This document shows positions 50,801 through 61,626 of a stretch of 64,000 bases of DNA, in pieces. Made by a program: the position numbers and the translations under genes. Each line of letters begins with the position of its first letter. Positions within the stretch are counted from its first letter, which is position 1. The stretch covers positions 253,001-317,000 of the forward strand of contig OZ005610.1 of NCBI GenBank assembly GCA_963930655.1. The letters are read 5' to 3'. The notes under the pieces were generated by a model. The model saw only the letters and a list, made by a program, of their open reading frames with translations. It did not search any database and was not told the DNA's origin. Origin of the DNA: Myrica gale (taxonomy: Eukaryota > Streptophyta > Magnoliopsida > Fagales > Myricaceae).

Positions 50801-53800
50801 GAACATGACATTTGTTTGGTTGTTTCCTAGCTGGTGAAAGAAGAATATTTTTCGTTTCTGCTGAATTTCTTATATGAAGCACTAAGGTTTAATTGTAACA
50901 AGTTACTATTTGAGTTCGACATATAGATAACTTGTTTGTGACTGTTTGTATAGTGGAAATTTTGTAATGATTGTGCGAATTGGTTTATTGTTGTAATGGT
51001 TTTCATCAATTGCAGTTACCTGAAAAGGGGAGTAAATGATCGGGGTAGAGTTGCAAATGATGTTGAAACAGAGCAAATTGTCCTTGATGACGAAGCTGGG
51101 TCATGCAAGGGAGAAATGAGTTCGGTTGTGCAGATGCGTGGTTCAATTCCACTTTTCTGGTCACAAGAAGCTTCAAGATTTAGTCCTAAACCTGATATAA
51201 TATGTAAGACTATCTACTTTACAATGTGAGGTTGCTTTGTTGCTAAGTGTTATTACATAGATGTTCCTTGTGATGTTCTTAGCTTCAAGCATATAAAGTG
51301 AATCTTTTCCTTTTGACTTCAGTACAGAGATACGACCCCACGTATGAGGCAACAAGATTACATTTTGAGGACCTGGCAAGGAGATATGGCAGTCCAATTA
51401 TTGTGCTTAATTTGATTAAGGTTATCTTACTAGCCATTTTTTGCTCATAGTGGACATATACAGAGACATCGATACGTAGTCTTTTAGCCTATTGTTCTGT
51501 CGATTTCTGAATACTTAGTTTCTAGTTCAACTTCTACTCCTCCTTGAACTAATTTAAATGTTAAAGTGCAGACTGTTGAAAAAAGGCCAAGAGAAATGAT
51601 GCTTCGACGTGAGTTTGCAAGTGCAGTTGGGTATCTGAACCAGATTCTTTCGGAAGAAAACCATCTTAAGTTTATTCATTGGGATTTTCACAAGTTCGCC
51701 AAGAGGTAAGTACGCTACTTGTTCTTCTCCAACCTCCCCCCCCCTCTCTCTCTCTTTCGTCCTCGTCTTTATTCTTATACGATTTTCAATTTTAGCTAAC
51801 CATTCTGTATTTTCTGCTGTTCCAAAGCAAGTCTGCCAATGTTTTGGCAGTTTTAGGTGCAGTGGCAAGTGAAGCACTTGATTTGACTGGTTTCTACTTT
51901 AGTGGTAAACCTACCGTAGTTAAGAGGAGGGCCAACAACATTAGTCGGACAAGCACGGGAAGGTATGCATTTTACTGTTTTGATCACTAATGTTGAAATT
52001 TGACTATTATTTTATTTTTACGATGAAAATTTGCGAAACTGATGAAGTTCTAGGATGTAAGGTTTTCTGGGGAACTAGGATGTAAGGTTTTCAACATAAA
52101 ACATATTGCTAAAGCTAGCTTTCTAAAGTAATTCCTCTCATGTTATGGTACATGTTGTACCTGGGTTATCTATTTGGAGCGAGGCCTTGCCTAGTATTTA
52201 CTTTATTCAACTGTGGAGAAGATGCATTGTTTCTATATCTAAGTGAAATAGGAGTGGGTTGTTGTTTCACTGGAGATAAATATCAAGCCCATATTTTTTT
52301 GAATCTTCTGATGAGCAATTTATTAACATGATAGGACACCTATGAATTATTTAATTGCAGTGAAATGTGGAATAGGTAGACTTGATGACCCAACTGCCCA
52401 AAATATTTTTTTTTTATAATTCATCAAATTTCTGAAGAGAAAAACAAAGGAGGCACAAGGCATTTAGTGGGTAAGAATTAGTCTCTCAGCTTCTTTCGCT
52501 CAGTTCTGGTCTCTATTTCTCGATTTTAGTTGAAGGGTTGTTTCTTGCTCAGTAGTTGAATCGTCCCATCAGTTCAGTGGGCTACATCTTTAGTGGATGG
52601 CTGGGTATTCAGGAAGCATGAAGCAGGTCCAACTTTGATAATCTTAGAGTTCCTAATTATTTCCTAATAAACTCCTTAACTTTTTCTGTGATAAAATCTT
52701 ACAATATGTCTCTACCAAAGTTGCTGACAATGGTAATAACATAATAATAGCCGAGCAACATAGACGATAAGAATAAAGTCCTGTTGAAGTTGGGAGTGTT
52801 ATGGTCGAATGCAAAATGTTTCTTTCTTCTTTCGTTGTTAGTTAAGAGCAGGCTGTAAGTGAGGCAATTCCTTCTAGTAGTGGATGTTGGTGAATTGTAG
52901 TAAAATCTATCTTTTCGGAAGCGAAGTTGTAACTTACTGAGACCAAGAATTGTTAACTGTTTATAAATTCATGCATCTGAGGAGCATAGCCATAGTGGAG
53001 GGTCCCTTCTTCATACAAGGAACTTTGGCTTTTCCTTCCTACTGGACATAGAGCCTGGTGAAATTCCCACATTCAAGGCATCTACTGTTGTTTTTCTCAA
53101 ATTTGGGACTCCACCTTTGGACATTTCTTTTGAGACCGTTGAATCTAATGATGTTCTATTGTTAAATTTTCTCAGTTTAGGACTCGGAAGTTATGCTGTA
53201 TGTGGCTAATGCTCATTTCTTGTAGGGATGCTTCTCTTAGAGATCCGAGAGCCAGTTCGGGAGATCTTGCCAGGATTGGAAGCTGTAATGAAAATCTAAA
53301 TTCTTTAGTCAATCGAGACAGAGAGACTGATTTGAGTCAACAAAATGGGAAACATAACTCTGGTGGTGAAGCGCCATGTTTTCAAAGTGGAGTTCTGCGC
53401 ACTAATTGTCTTGACTGCTTGGATCGTACAAATGTTGCCCAGTATGCTTATGGCCTTGCAGCTTTAGGCCGGCAACTCCACGTAATGGGTTTAACAGACA
53501 TACCTAAAGTGGACCCTGATAGTAGCATTGCTGCCGCTCTCATGGATATGTATCAAAGCATGGGGGATGCTCTTTCCCAGCAGTATGGTGGGTCTGAAGC
53601 TCACAACACAGTAAGTTACATCCTAAATCCATCTACATTTTTTATCATTTTTTATCTGATGATGAGGGATGATTGAACTTCACATCTCCTTGTTCATTTT
53701 TTTTTTTAACCAAGTACATGCTACATCTGCTTTCATTTTCACTTCCTGAGTCTCAGTTTTATTGATCATCAGGTGTTTACGGAGAGGCAAGGAAAGTGGA

Positions 53801-56800
53801 AAGCTACCACACAATCTAGAGAGTTTTTGAAGTCTATCAAGCGATACTACAGTAATACTTACACTGATGGTGAAAAGCAAGATGCAATAAATTTGTACTT
53901 TATCCTCCCTCTTACAGTTCTCATTTAATTTTTTAACTATTTTCCCCCTTCTCCAATAGATGAGATTTCTGTAGCTTTCAATTGTAGTTGAACACCTGTG
54001 TTGGGGAACCTGGGCTACTTCCGTCTCTATGACACTGGCATTTATAATTTCCTTATTCGTTTAACATATTTTTATTCATGTTTTTTTTTTGAGTAATTAC
54101 TCTTGCAATATCATCTCAAACTATCATCTTTGGTGGATTTGCCAGATTTTTGGGTTACTTCCAACCAACCGAAGGCAAACCTGCTCTTTGGGACCTAGAT
54201 TCAGATTACTATCTCCACGTATCTGGGATTGGAGATGACCTTTTCCCAGTGAACTGGTAAATGTCCCAACTTTCCTTCTACATGCAACCTGACCCACAGT
54301 TGCACGTGCTTATTCCTGCATGGACATTTACTGTACATCTGAATATTGTTTTTCTTATTGTTCTTGCTATACTTTTTCGGTAGATCTGTTTTTGTTTTCC
54401 TTTTTTATTTGGTTAATTTTCTCCAAAGATCTTAAGGTTCTTATTTATCTGTTCCTTCTTTCCAGTCACTGTTCAATACTTTTATTTGATACATATTGTT
54501 CAATTCGCAGTTTGCAATCAGATTCCAAGCCTGCTGGGGGAGCTGGAGTTACTCTTGCCCCTATTCCAGCATGCAGGGAAGACTTCTCACGGATGAAGTT
54601 GACATCTTTTGATAAATTGATAGAGAAGACCTGTAGTTTAATAAAGAATGTAAGACTCTGTAGTGAACCAGATCAAAGACAAGGTGCTGGTACAGGGAAT
54701 CCCGGTGTTGCGCCTGATGCAGCGTAATATTTCCTTGGCCTTAGCACTTCTCTTTTGATGATTTGAATCCTATGTTTATTTTCTCTGATTGCCACTGTCA
54801 ATTGTTTGCATGCACGTGATGTGCTTGCACATGCATCTCTCTCTTCTCAGTTGCTGATGTGTCAGTGAAATGATTTTATCTTTGTTGCTTCATGTTCTTG
54901 TGTCACAATGGGTCATGTGGTGATTACGGTGCAAGGAGATGTTCAATGTCCTTGGTATCCTGGACAATATGACTGACTCCTGGCAATTTTTTTCCAGTGA
55001 GATACAGCTCAAAAGCCCAAATTGGCTTTTTGGCCAGAGAAAGTATGAAGAAAATGGTTCTGCTCCCAAAGGTGCTTCACGGGAAATTCCAAATGGAGGA
55101 TCTGAGGATGGCAAAAGAGTTGATGATTTATGTGACCTTAATTGGCTTTCTTCTGCCAGCAATAGCAATGAAGAGGATATCTTCCTGAGGTTTATCCAAA
55201 AATGCTATTTCTTTTTTGATTGAAAGTATCTTTGCTTGTTCTGTGTCTCAAAAATGCTATTTCTTTTTTGATTGAAGGTATCTTTGTTTGTTCTGTGTCT
55301 CAAGCTTGTGTGTGTGAGCGCACCCTTGTGTTTTGAATCTTTTCCCCACATTGTTTTGAAGGCTGCAACTTCAGCTGGTACTTTAGAAAGTTTGGTTTCC
55401 AGGCAGTGCAATTATTGATGCAATAGGATGGGCACGGTTAACTTTTGGAATGATTTGAGCTTCACTTGAAGTTGTTGAACAAACAAATACATTGCTATTC
55501 CCCGTTTTATCTTTTCTTTCTTGGGGATAGTGACTAGAATCCCATTGTTCTTTTGTTACAACAGAAAAATATAACATGCAGACCTAAAGCACGGCAGAAT
55601 CTAAAGAGACAAGTTCCTGAAACTACAAAAAGAAAAATGCGCACTAGAAGTTACCCCGTACTCCATAGGAAAATAAACAAAATCATAAAGCATCCAAGAA
55701 GGAAGTGCATGGAACCAATTTGTGTGTGTTTTCTTTCCCATCTTTTTTTGTCCTTGGTTTTTAATAAGTACAAAAGGGGAAAAAATCCTTTGGGATTTCG
55801 CTGTACTATGCTAATGTGTACTGCTACAAAAGTCAAATGACATATCCTAAAACACATTCTTTAACGTTTTATCATTAGAAGAAACAGAGTTTTTTTTTCC
55901 TATTTGTATTTAGTTATTTTGGGTTTCTATGCTTGACAAGCCTGAACGTTTGTGATTTTTCCTTGCTATAAATTTCGTTGGAACATCCTTGTGCTTTTGA
56001 ACTCACATTAATTTCTCAGTTTGTAAACCATGACAAGTTATATGTCCTTGTTGTACTCTTCTTTATAAAGAAGTTAAGAAGGGTGTGATCGATGTACTAG
56101 TTTTTGAGAGGTAACTCTATCTTTGGTACACATGGAATTGAATCTATAATCCCACCCACCTTCCATTATCTTTTGGAGAGGAGATGACATTTCGTCCGAC
56201 TGTTGTTGGCGTGTTATGCTATAGTTATAATAAGCCCTTCTGTAAACTAACCTGTTATTTGTAACCTTGAAATGGCATGCATTTTAAATGCAAAGTATAT
56301 TTCCAAATTTTATTTGTTATTTGTTCATTAATCTGGTCTCTGAAAAGGTGTAGTCGTTAATATCTAACCTATTCTGCACTTCATCAAATTTATGGTTAGT
56401 GCATTTGCTTGTCCTTTTATTTCAAGGTACCTTGAAATGACGTCAATTGATGAAGCCAACGGCTGGTATGGTGGTACACTTCTTGGTGATCAAGATGAAA
56501 ACAGTGAGATATATAAGCATTATGCTGCATTATGTCAGGTAATAATATTTGAGGCCTCCCTGATAATTTTACGCTTTCGCCACAGTTCTGTTACAAAAGT
56601 GAAGCCTACTGGTTTTAATGAAAGGGATGTTCCCTATGTCATTCTTGGAAAGTGATAATAACTGGAATCCAAATTATTTACAATACTGTTAAAAGAACAA
56701 AGCGATGCAATTTAACGTCTTTCTCCAATGTGTTGAGAAGATGGCCCCCGTAGTTTGGAAATCTTGGATCTCGTTGTACGATTTAACACATTAGTAAGCA

Positions 56801-57430
56801 TGTTTTGAATGTTGTGTGACTAGATAGGCTTTTCTTAGAAGGGTGTCTGGTAGTTTCTTGAAACTTGAATTGTCACCAGTGTTGGCTTTGCTTAAGTTGA
56901 TCTCTTCCTCCTGCCTAAGAGAACCACCTCCTGACATGCTTATGCCATGCTATTGGAGGCTGATGTGATACCCAATATTAAAATTGAGATGTCTAACAAA
57001 CCAATGTGGATCAACCAGTTAAGCTATTGAGATGAGGTGATCCTTCAATGAGAAGGTCATCCAAATAGTTGTTTTAAGTCTGGTTTGCGTGTTGGATATC
57101 TTGGAACTCATCCTATATTTGTTTGTTTTGTGGTAGATTTGGTAATGATTGCAGCTTTTTTTTTCACTATTCTAAAACCTGCAGGGCCCTGCTATGGAGC
57201 CTTTCGAAAATGATAATGAAAGGGAGAAGCACTATGCTGATGTCCTCTCCATGGGCACGGCCAACATTACAGATGATGCTGTTGAGGCAGAGATGAGAGC
57301 AGCTCTTAACGAGTATGATCAAATTGGTGCTGATCTCGGAATCATGCCTTCGACATGTAAATCCTTTACTGAAGATCTGAGCTGGTTGACAAGGTGGATA
57401 ATTGGGGAAGAGAGGGTGCAAAGAATCTGA
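44810..57430 (+). CDS. SAC-domain phosphoinositide phosphatase (plant SAC2-SAC5 / Fig4 type), 916 aa
   Basis: Removes phosphates from phosphoinositides, probably PI(3,5)P2 at the vacuolar membrane as shown for plant SAC2-5 relatives. Sixteen exons: 44810-44953, 45336-45540, 45637-45802, 46472-46694, 47439-47515, 51016-51203, 51323-51420, 51572-51705, 51828-51962, 53226-53610, 53773-53894, 54146-54256, 54511-54723, 54998-55189, 56427-56538, 57185-57430. The total is 2751 nt, exactly 917 codons with stop. SAC landmarks: [69 protein letters not shown] and IVLNLIK. The catalytic CX5R motif is [10 protein letters not shown], with Cys518 and Arg524. The C-terminal region is less conserved and has no transmembrane segment, unlike the SAC6-8 group. 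Intron 5 is 3.5 kb. All key residues are intact. The length is somewhat above the about 785-830 residues of Arabidopsis relatives. Confidence 0.94.
50198..50527. repeat. Imperfect tandem repeat in SAC intron 5
   Basis: Two copies of a block of about 140 bp containing TCCTGAATATGGAAAGCAAC, CCCTTCACAACTTGACATT and AGTAGTAAAAAACTCAAGAA. They start near 50198 and 50385 (period about 190 bp). The opening TTTTACTTTCATTAACCCTA also occurs a third time between them. Confidence 0.85.
55198..55301. repeat. 52-bp tandem repeat in SAC intron 14
   Basis: Two head-to-tail units starting AAAAATGCTATTTCTTTTTT at 55198 and 55250, differing at two positions. They lie directly after the donor at 55190, so they do not alter the exon. 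Confidence 0.9.
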
Positions 57431-57680
57431 GAACCATCCGGTCTAAGAATCATGCCTCTTACCCAAACATTACTCATGTAAATCCTTTATATATGTCTTC
57501 TATTAAAGATCCCGAATTCAATGGTAATACCAAAAATGAAGTGAAATGCCAAAATCTTTTTCCCGAGAAAATCAAAACAGTTATGCAGCAGCAAAGACTC
57601 AAATTTAACGCTAATCGGAACGTCTACAAGCAGGTGATCCTCAATGTCAGCCGAGGTAGGCTCTCCGGACTTGTTAGAAG

Positions 57681-59859
57681 CTAGGGGCTATCGGCGTCAG
57701 GTTCTTCAGAGCTTTTCTCAATTCTCCTCTTCTTATTTTCTTCACACGCCTGAGCTGCCAAACAACAAAGATGCGACAGTAATTGAGACATACACGTGAC
57801 GAGAGTGCGCACTTCACATTGGTGTTGATAGGGACATTTTATTTTACCAATTTATTTAGCAGGTACCTGAGTTATCATTGAACATGTTGAGGAGGTTTTC
57901 ATAAGACTCTTTCAGAAACTTTTCAACTGCGTATCGTGATTCTGCTTCAAAGGGAGAAGAACGTAAGTCTATTCCATTTCCTTGTTTGGCATAACCATCG
58001 AAGTTCTCAGCAGTAGTCCTTTTCTTCTTTGACGAGGACGAGGTTTGTCTCAACTCCTGAACATTTGGCGTGACCAAAACAACACAGCTTAGCTGCCACT
58101 AATGAGTAATATTTTATGTAATTAAGTTAAACAAACTTACTGGGGATTCTTCTTCTCCATCGAAGTAGAATATATGAAAAAGGCACCATTCTTCGTGTAT
58201 ATGGAGATTATATTATACACATGAATATTGTAACAAAATAAGATAACAAGTTAAGTAGTGAATTCCGTACCATATCAAATTTTCCATTCTTTCGTTGTCG
58301 GGGCTGAAGGATCCAATTTTTAAGCCATTCAGACTTCCTTGATTCTCTCACCTTCCTAGCACTTGAGCCCGCTTTTTGGTCACAACCAGGCCGCCGTGAT
58401 CTTCTTATGCTCTGCTACCCGTGAGGATACATACATATATATACAAAATTAACTAGAAAAGAGTAGTGCCATAAAATCGAACTTTATTATTAATCAATTA
58501 ATGAGTGGATAATTAAGCCCCTCAATAGAATGTTAGGTGTGGACTGTTAATGAAACAAGGACCGACCAAATACTTATCTCTGATCTTCATTTCAAATTCA
58601 AGAAATGCAAATCAATGAAAGAGAAAAATAAATTGACGAATTGATGAAAGAACAAGTAGTGACACAAGTCTAATTATATATACAAAATCCTAATGATAAA
58701 TTCATGCGGTACCTTGTCCTTTTTGGGAGTACTAGTAATGGAACACTCGTGATCTGCAGCCTCAATCATGTAGTTATCCACGGCCATGGGCTCCTGCTCC
58801 AGCTTTGGCGGTTTTGGGAACTGTTGATTTAACTTGACACAATAGAGTATTGAAAATTCCCAACAAAGAAAGAAATTGCAGGAAATAAATCAGTTGCGTT
58901 CCCTTTGATAGCAATTTTGACATTAGGATAAATATATATATGCATATTTTGATATATAGTGATCATTTAGCTATGTTAAAGTTGTTTTATTTCGAACTCT
59001 TATGTGATGATATGCCAATAAGAAAGTTTAAAATAGAATTACCAGATCTTGAAAATCGATGTATACATCAAATTTAGCCAAACATGCTTCGAGCTCCAAG
59101 ATTGAGGCAAATGGCATAAGATTCAAATATGTTTCTGCCTGTTGAACAAGCGTGGACAGTGGCTCATGCTTCTGCAGCAAACAATATTCATGTATAAAGA
59201 TATGTCAGTTCAATTAATTGAAGGAAACACCTACCACTTCATTAATTACTCTAAGAAACTTAAGTGGTGTGATATATATATATATATATATAATCACTAG
59301 GCAAACCATCTATATAATTCTCTACTGAGAAGTTTGACTGAAACCTATAATATAAATTATTATCTTGAAAAAATAAACAAACCACAAAGAAAAATGGCAA
59401 ACAACCGAAAAGAAATTAAACCAGAACAGGTCGAATTATATATAGAAGGACTAGGAAATGCTAAAACACGATTTTTTTTCTAAGTGAAAAGGGTGGAATA
59501 GAGCGCCTAAGTGTGACTAGCTCTCCTTTGGGCGTGACCATAAAAACTCTTCATCTGCTACGACATGTTTAAATTGAGTCATAACAACAACCGAAAAGTT
59601 TAGACCGTCACCACAGTACTACAAAATATAACAAATCTTGGGCGAAAGTTAATACGGAAGAAATAAAACCCAAAAAACAAACAGCAGATATTAACAATAA
59701 TCATGGTGATGGTGATGAGTATGTGTTTGGTATATATACCCCATTCTGTTCTTTGATATATGAGATAGATAAAATCTGCCTTCGGCTTACATAGAGACCA
59801 TCACGCCGTTGATAGGGCTCAAGGACAAAGATCTGTGCGTCCAACCCTGCTGCGTTCAT
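57681..59859 (-). CDS. Uncharacterised basic plant protein, about 237 aa, probably nuclear
   Basis: Exons on the minus strand: 59859-59791, 59171-59043, 58820-58713, 58414-58271, 58056-57867 and 57754-57681. The first four are each a whole number of codons and the last two sum to 88 codons. The start is MNAAGLDAQIFVLEPYQRRD, then a helical region (STLVQQAETYLNLM, ELEACLAKFDVYIDF). A Lys/Arg-rich stretch follows (IRRSRRPG, SARKVRESRKSEWLKNW, QPRQRKNGK), then SSSSKKKR and a tail ENKKRRIEKSSEEPD. The basic clusters look like nuclear localisation signals. An additional exon near 58135-58190 is possible (FYFDGEEESP in one frame), but its phase does not fit. I recognise no named domain; a DNA- or chromatin-binding role would be a guess. 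Confidence 0.65.
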
Positions 59860-61626
59860 TTCTGCGATGCCTTTCGAGCGGAGAGAGAGATGAATTGCTG
59901 GGTTGGAAGAGAGCGAGTTTTAGAGTAATAAGTGAATAAAGAGAGAATTCCGGCCAATTGTCTTTTTTGACACATGCATGCATATGCATATATATATATA
60001 TATATATATATGCATGTAGTACAGAATTGACACGTGCATGTGTCAAGGAAAGCTGGTTGGTAAAAAACTTGCATAATATTCCTACCATGTTTGGATGTCG
60101 CAATATAGATTTGCGACAGAATTCGGGAAAAAAATTTGTAGAAATAGATTATTTGATAGTGTTTTATTTTTATCAAAAAGTGCTGGAATTTATGAAAAAA
60201 TATTTGTGAAACTTTTTATGCGTGCCAAAGAGTTATGTTGTATTTGTGTTGTAGTTAAATGAAATAAAATGACAGATTAATATTAATTAGGTTTAGTCAA
60301 AATCTTGATAAGCATTTGAAAAAAATACTTGGCCTCTAAAGATGTCCAGCTAGATCCACCGCAGAGCTTACACGAGAAAATATACTACCAATTAAATTTA
60401 GAGAAAGCTACTTCACTACAAGTAGAGTTACGTTTTAGAATAAATTTCAGAAATACCATCTTCTTCATATTTAAATAAAATGGAGAAAGTAAAATTTTTG
60501 TGTTACGGTGGGATTCGGGCAAGGATCTTGGTCCATGTTTGATTGGTATATATAGAATTGTGTTGCCTTTTACACTGATAGATTAAATTGTATTTAATTA
60601 TAACTATGGATAAGAACGAAGCATGAGCGTGGGGAACGAGATTAGAGATCGAGGTCTGATTATTTTCATTTTGCTTTAATGTTAATTTATAAGTAATGAA
60701 ATGGAAAAGAGATGAGAAATTTCTTCCCCCTTGTTCAGGTATTGAATGCAATAGAGAAAGGAGAAATGAAGATGTCGGGAGGGATATAGACAATTGACAA
60801 TTAATCGAAGAACATATATAATTAATGTGAGCCCCTGTTCAGCAGAAATGAACTGTATTGAAAACTATACTAAGTTCTATAGTTTCACCTATAGTTTTCA
60901 TACAATGTGACCGGCTCAGTAAACCCACTATTATAATTTATATGGGAGAAAATGTAGAATATTATCTTAAAAGATTTGAACGATTATTGATTTAAAGAGT
61001 ATATATATGAAATTTCTTCGAATTATCTCCCACGAGCTTTGTAATATATCCGAAACGAGGAGAAAAATAGTCCTCAACCCTTCTGTTCTCATACCTGGGC
61101 AAAAGTTCTTAAATTTCTTAAGTGGGATTCTTTTGGAAGGAGCTTCATAGTTGGCTTAACTACTTATCTCATTTTCCTTTGATTTTTTTTTCAGTCCCTA
61201 CTAAACACATATTTTTAAAAATATTATGCATGAAAACATATTCGGTCGAAACAAACGCAGCCTTGTTTTTTTTCCTAAGCAAAAGGAGAGGTAGCAACCA
61301 ACGTAATAACTTTTTCTAAGCAAGTCCACCGGTGATAATTGGTCTCTTATTTAATCTTACTGGACCACCCTCACCCTATTATCAGCACAACAATGATGGA
61401 TTTGCCGATTTGCATCTGATCGACCCAACTCCCCCCGTTGTTAGCCCAATATTTAAGGCTTTTCCAAATCCCTTGAGCCCAGGTTGGATATGTATGTGTA
61501 TACAATACACACAGAAACACATATGTAAATAAAAGCTTAAAACCTCAGGGGAAAATAATTAAAAGCATAAACAGCAACATAGTTTCAGCTTCTCTCTTTC
61601 CTCCGGTCCTCCCCCACCCAAAAACC
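59860..61626. other. Intergenic region between divergent genes, with an AT-cored hairpin
   Basis: Just upstream of the minus-strand gene, TGACACATGCATG (59969-59981) faces TGCATGTGTCA (60035-60045) around an (AT)n core. This arm pair includes an RY-type CATGCATG (59973) and a G-box CACGTG (60031). The rest, up to the CDKAL1 leader at about 61590, is AT-rich with no coding signal. Confidence 0.5.

Noticed and set aside
53200-53676. Single-exon phosphatase gene at 53.2 kb
   Set aside because: The frame is exon 10 of the SAC gene extended into intron at both ends; neighbouring exons continue it exactly in phase.
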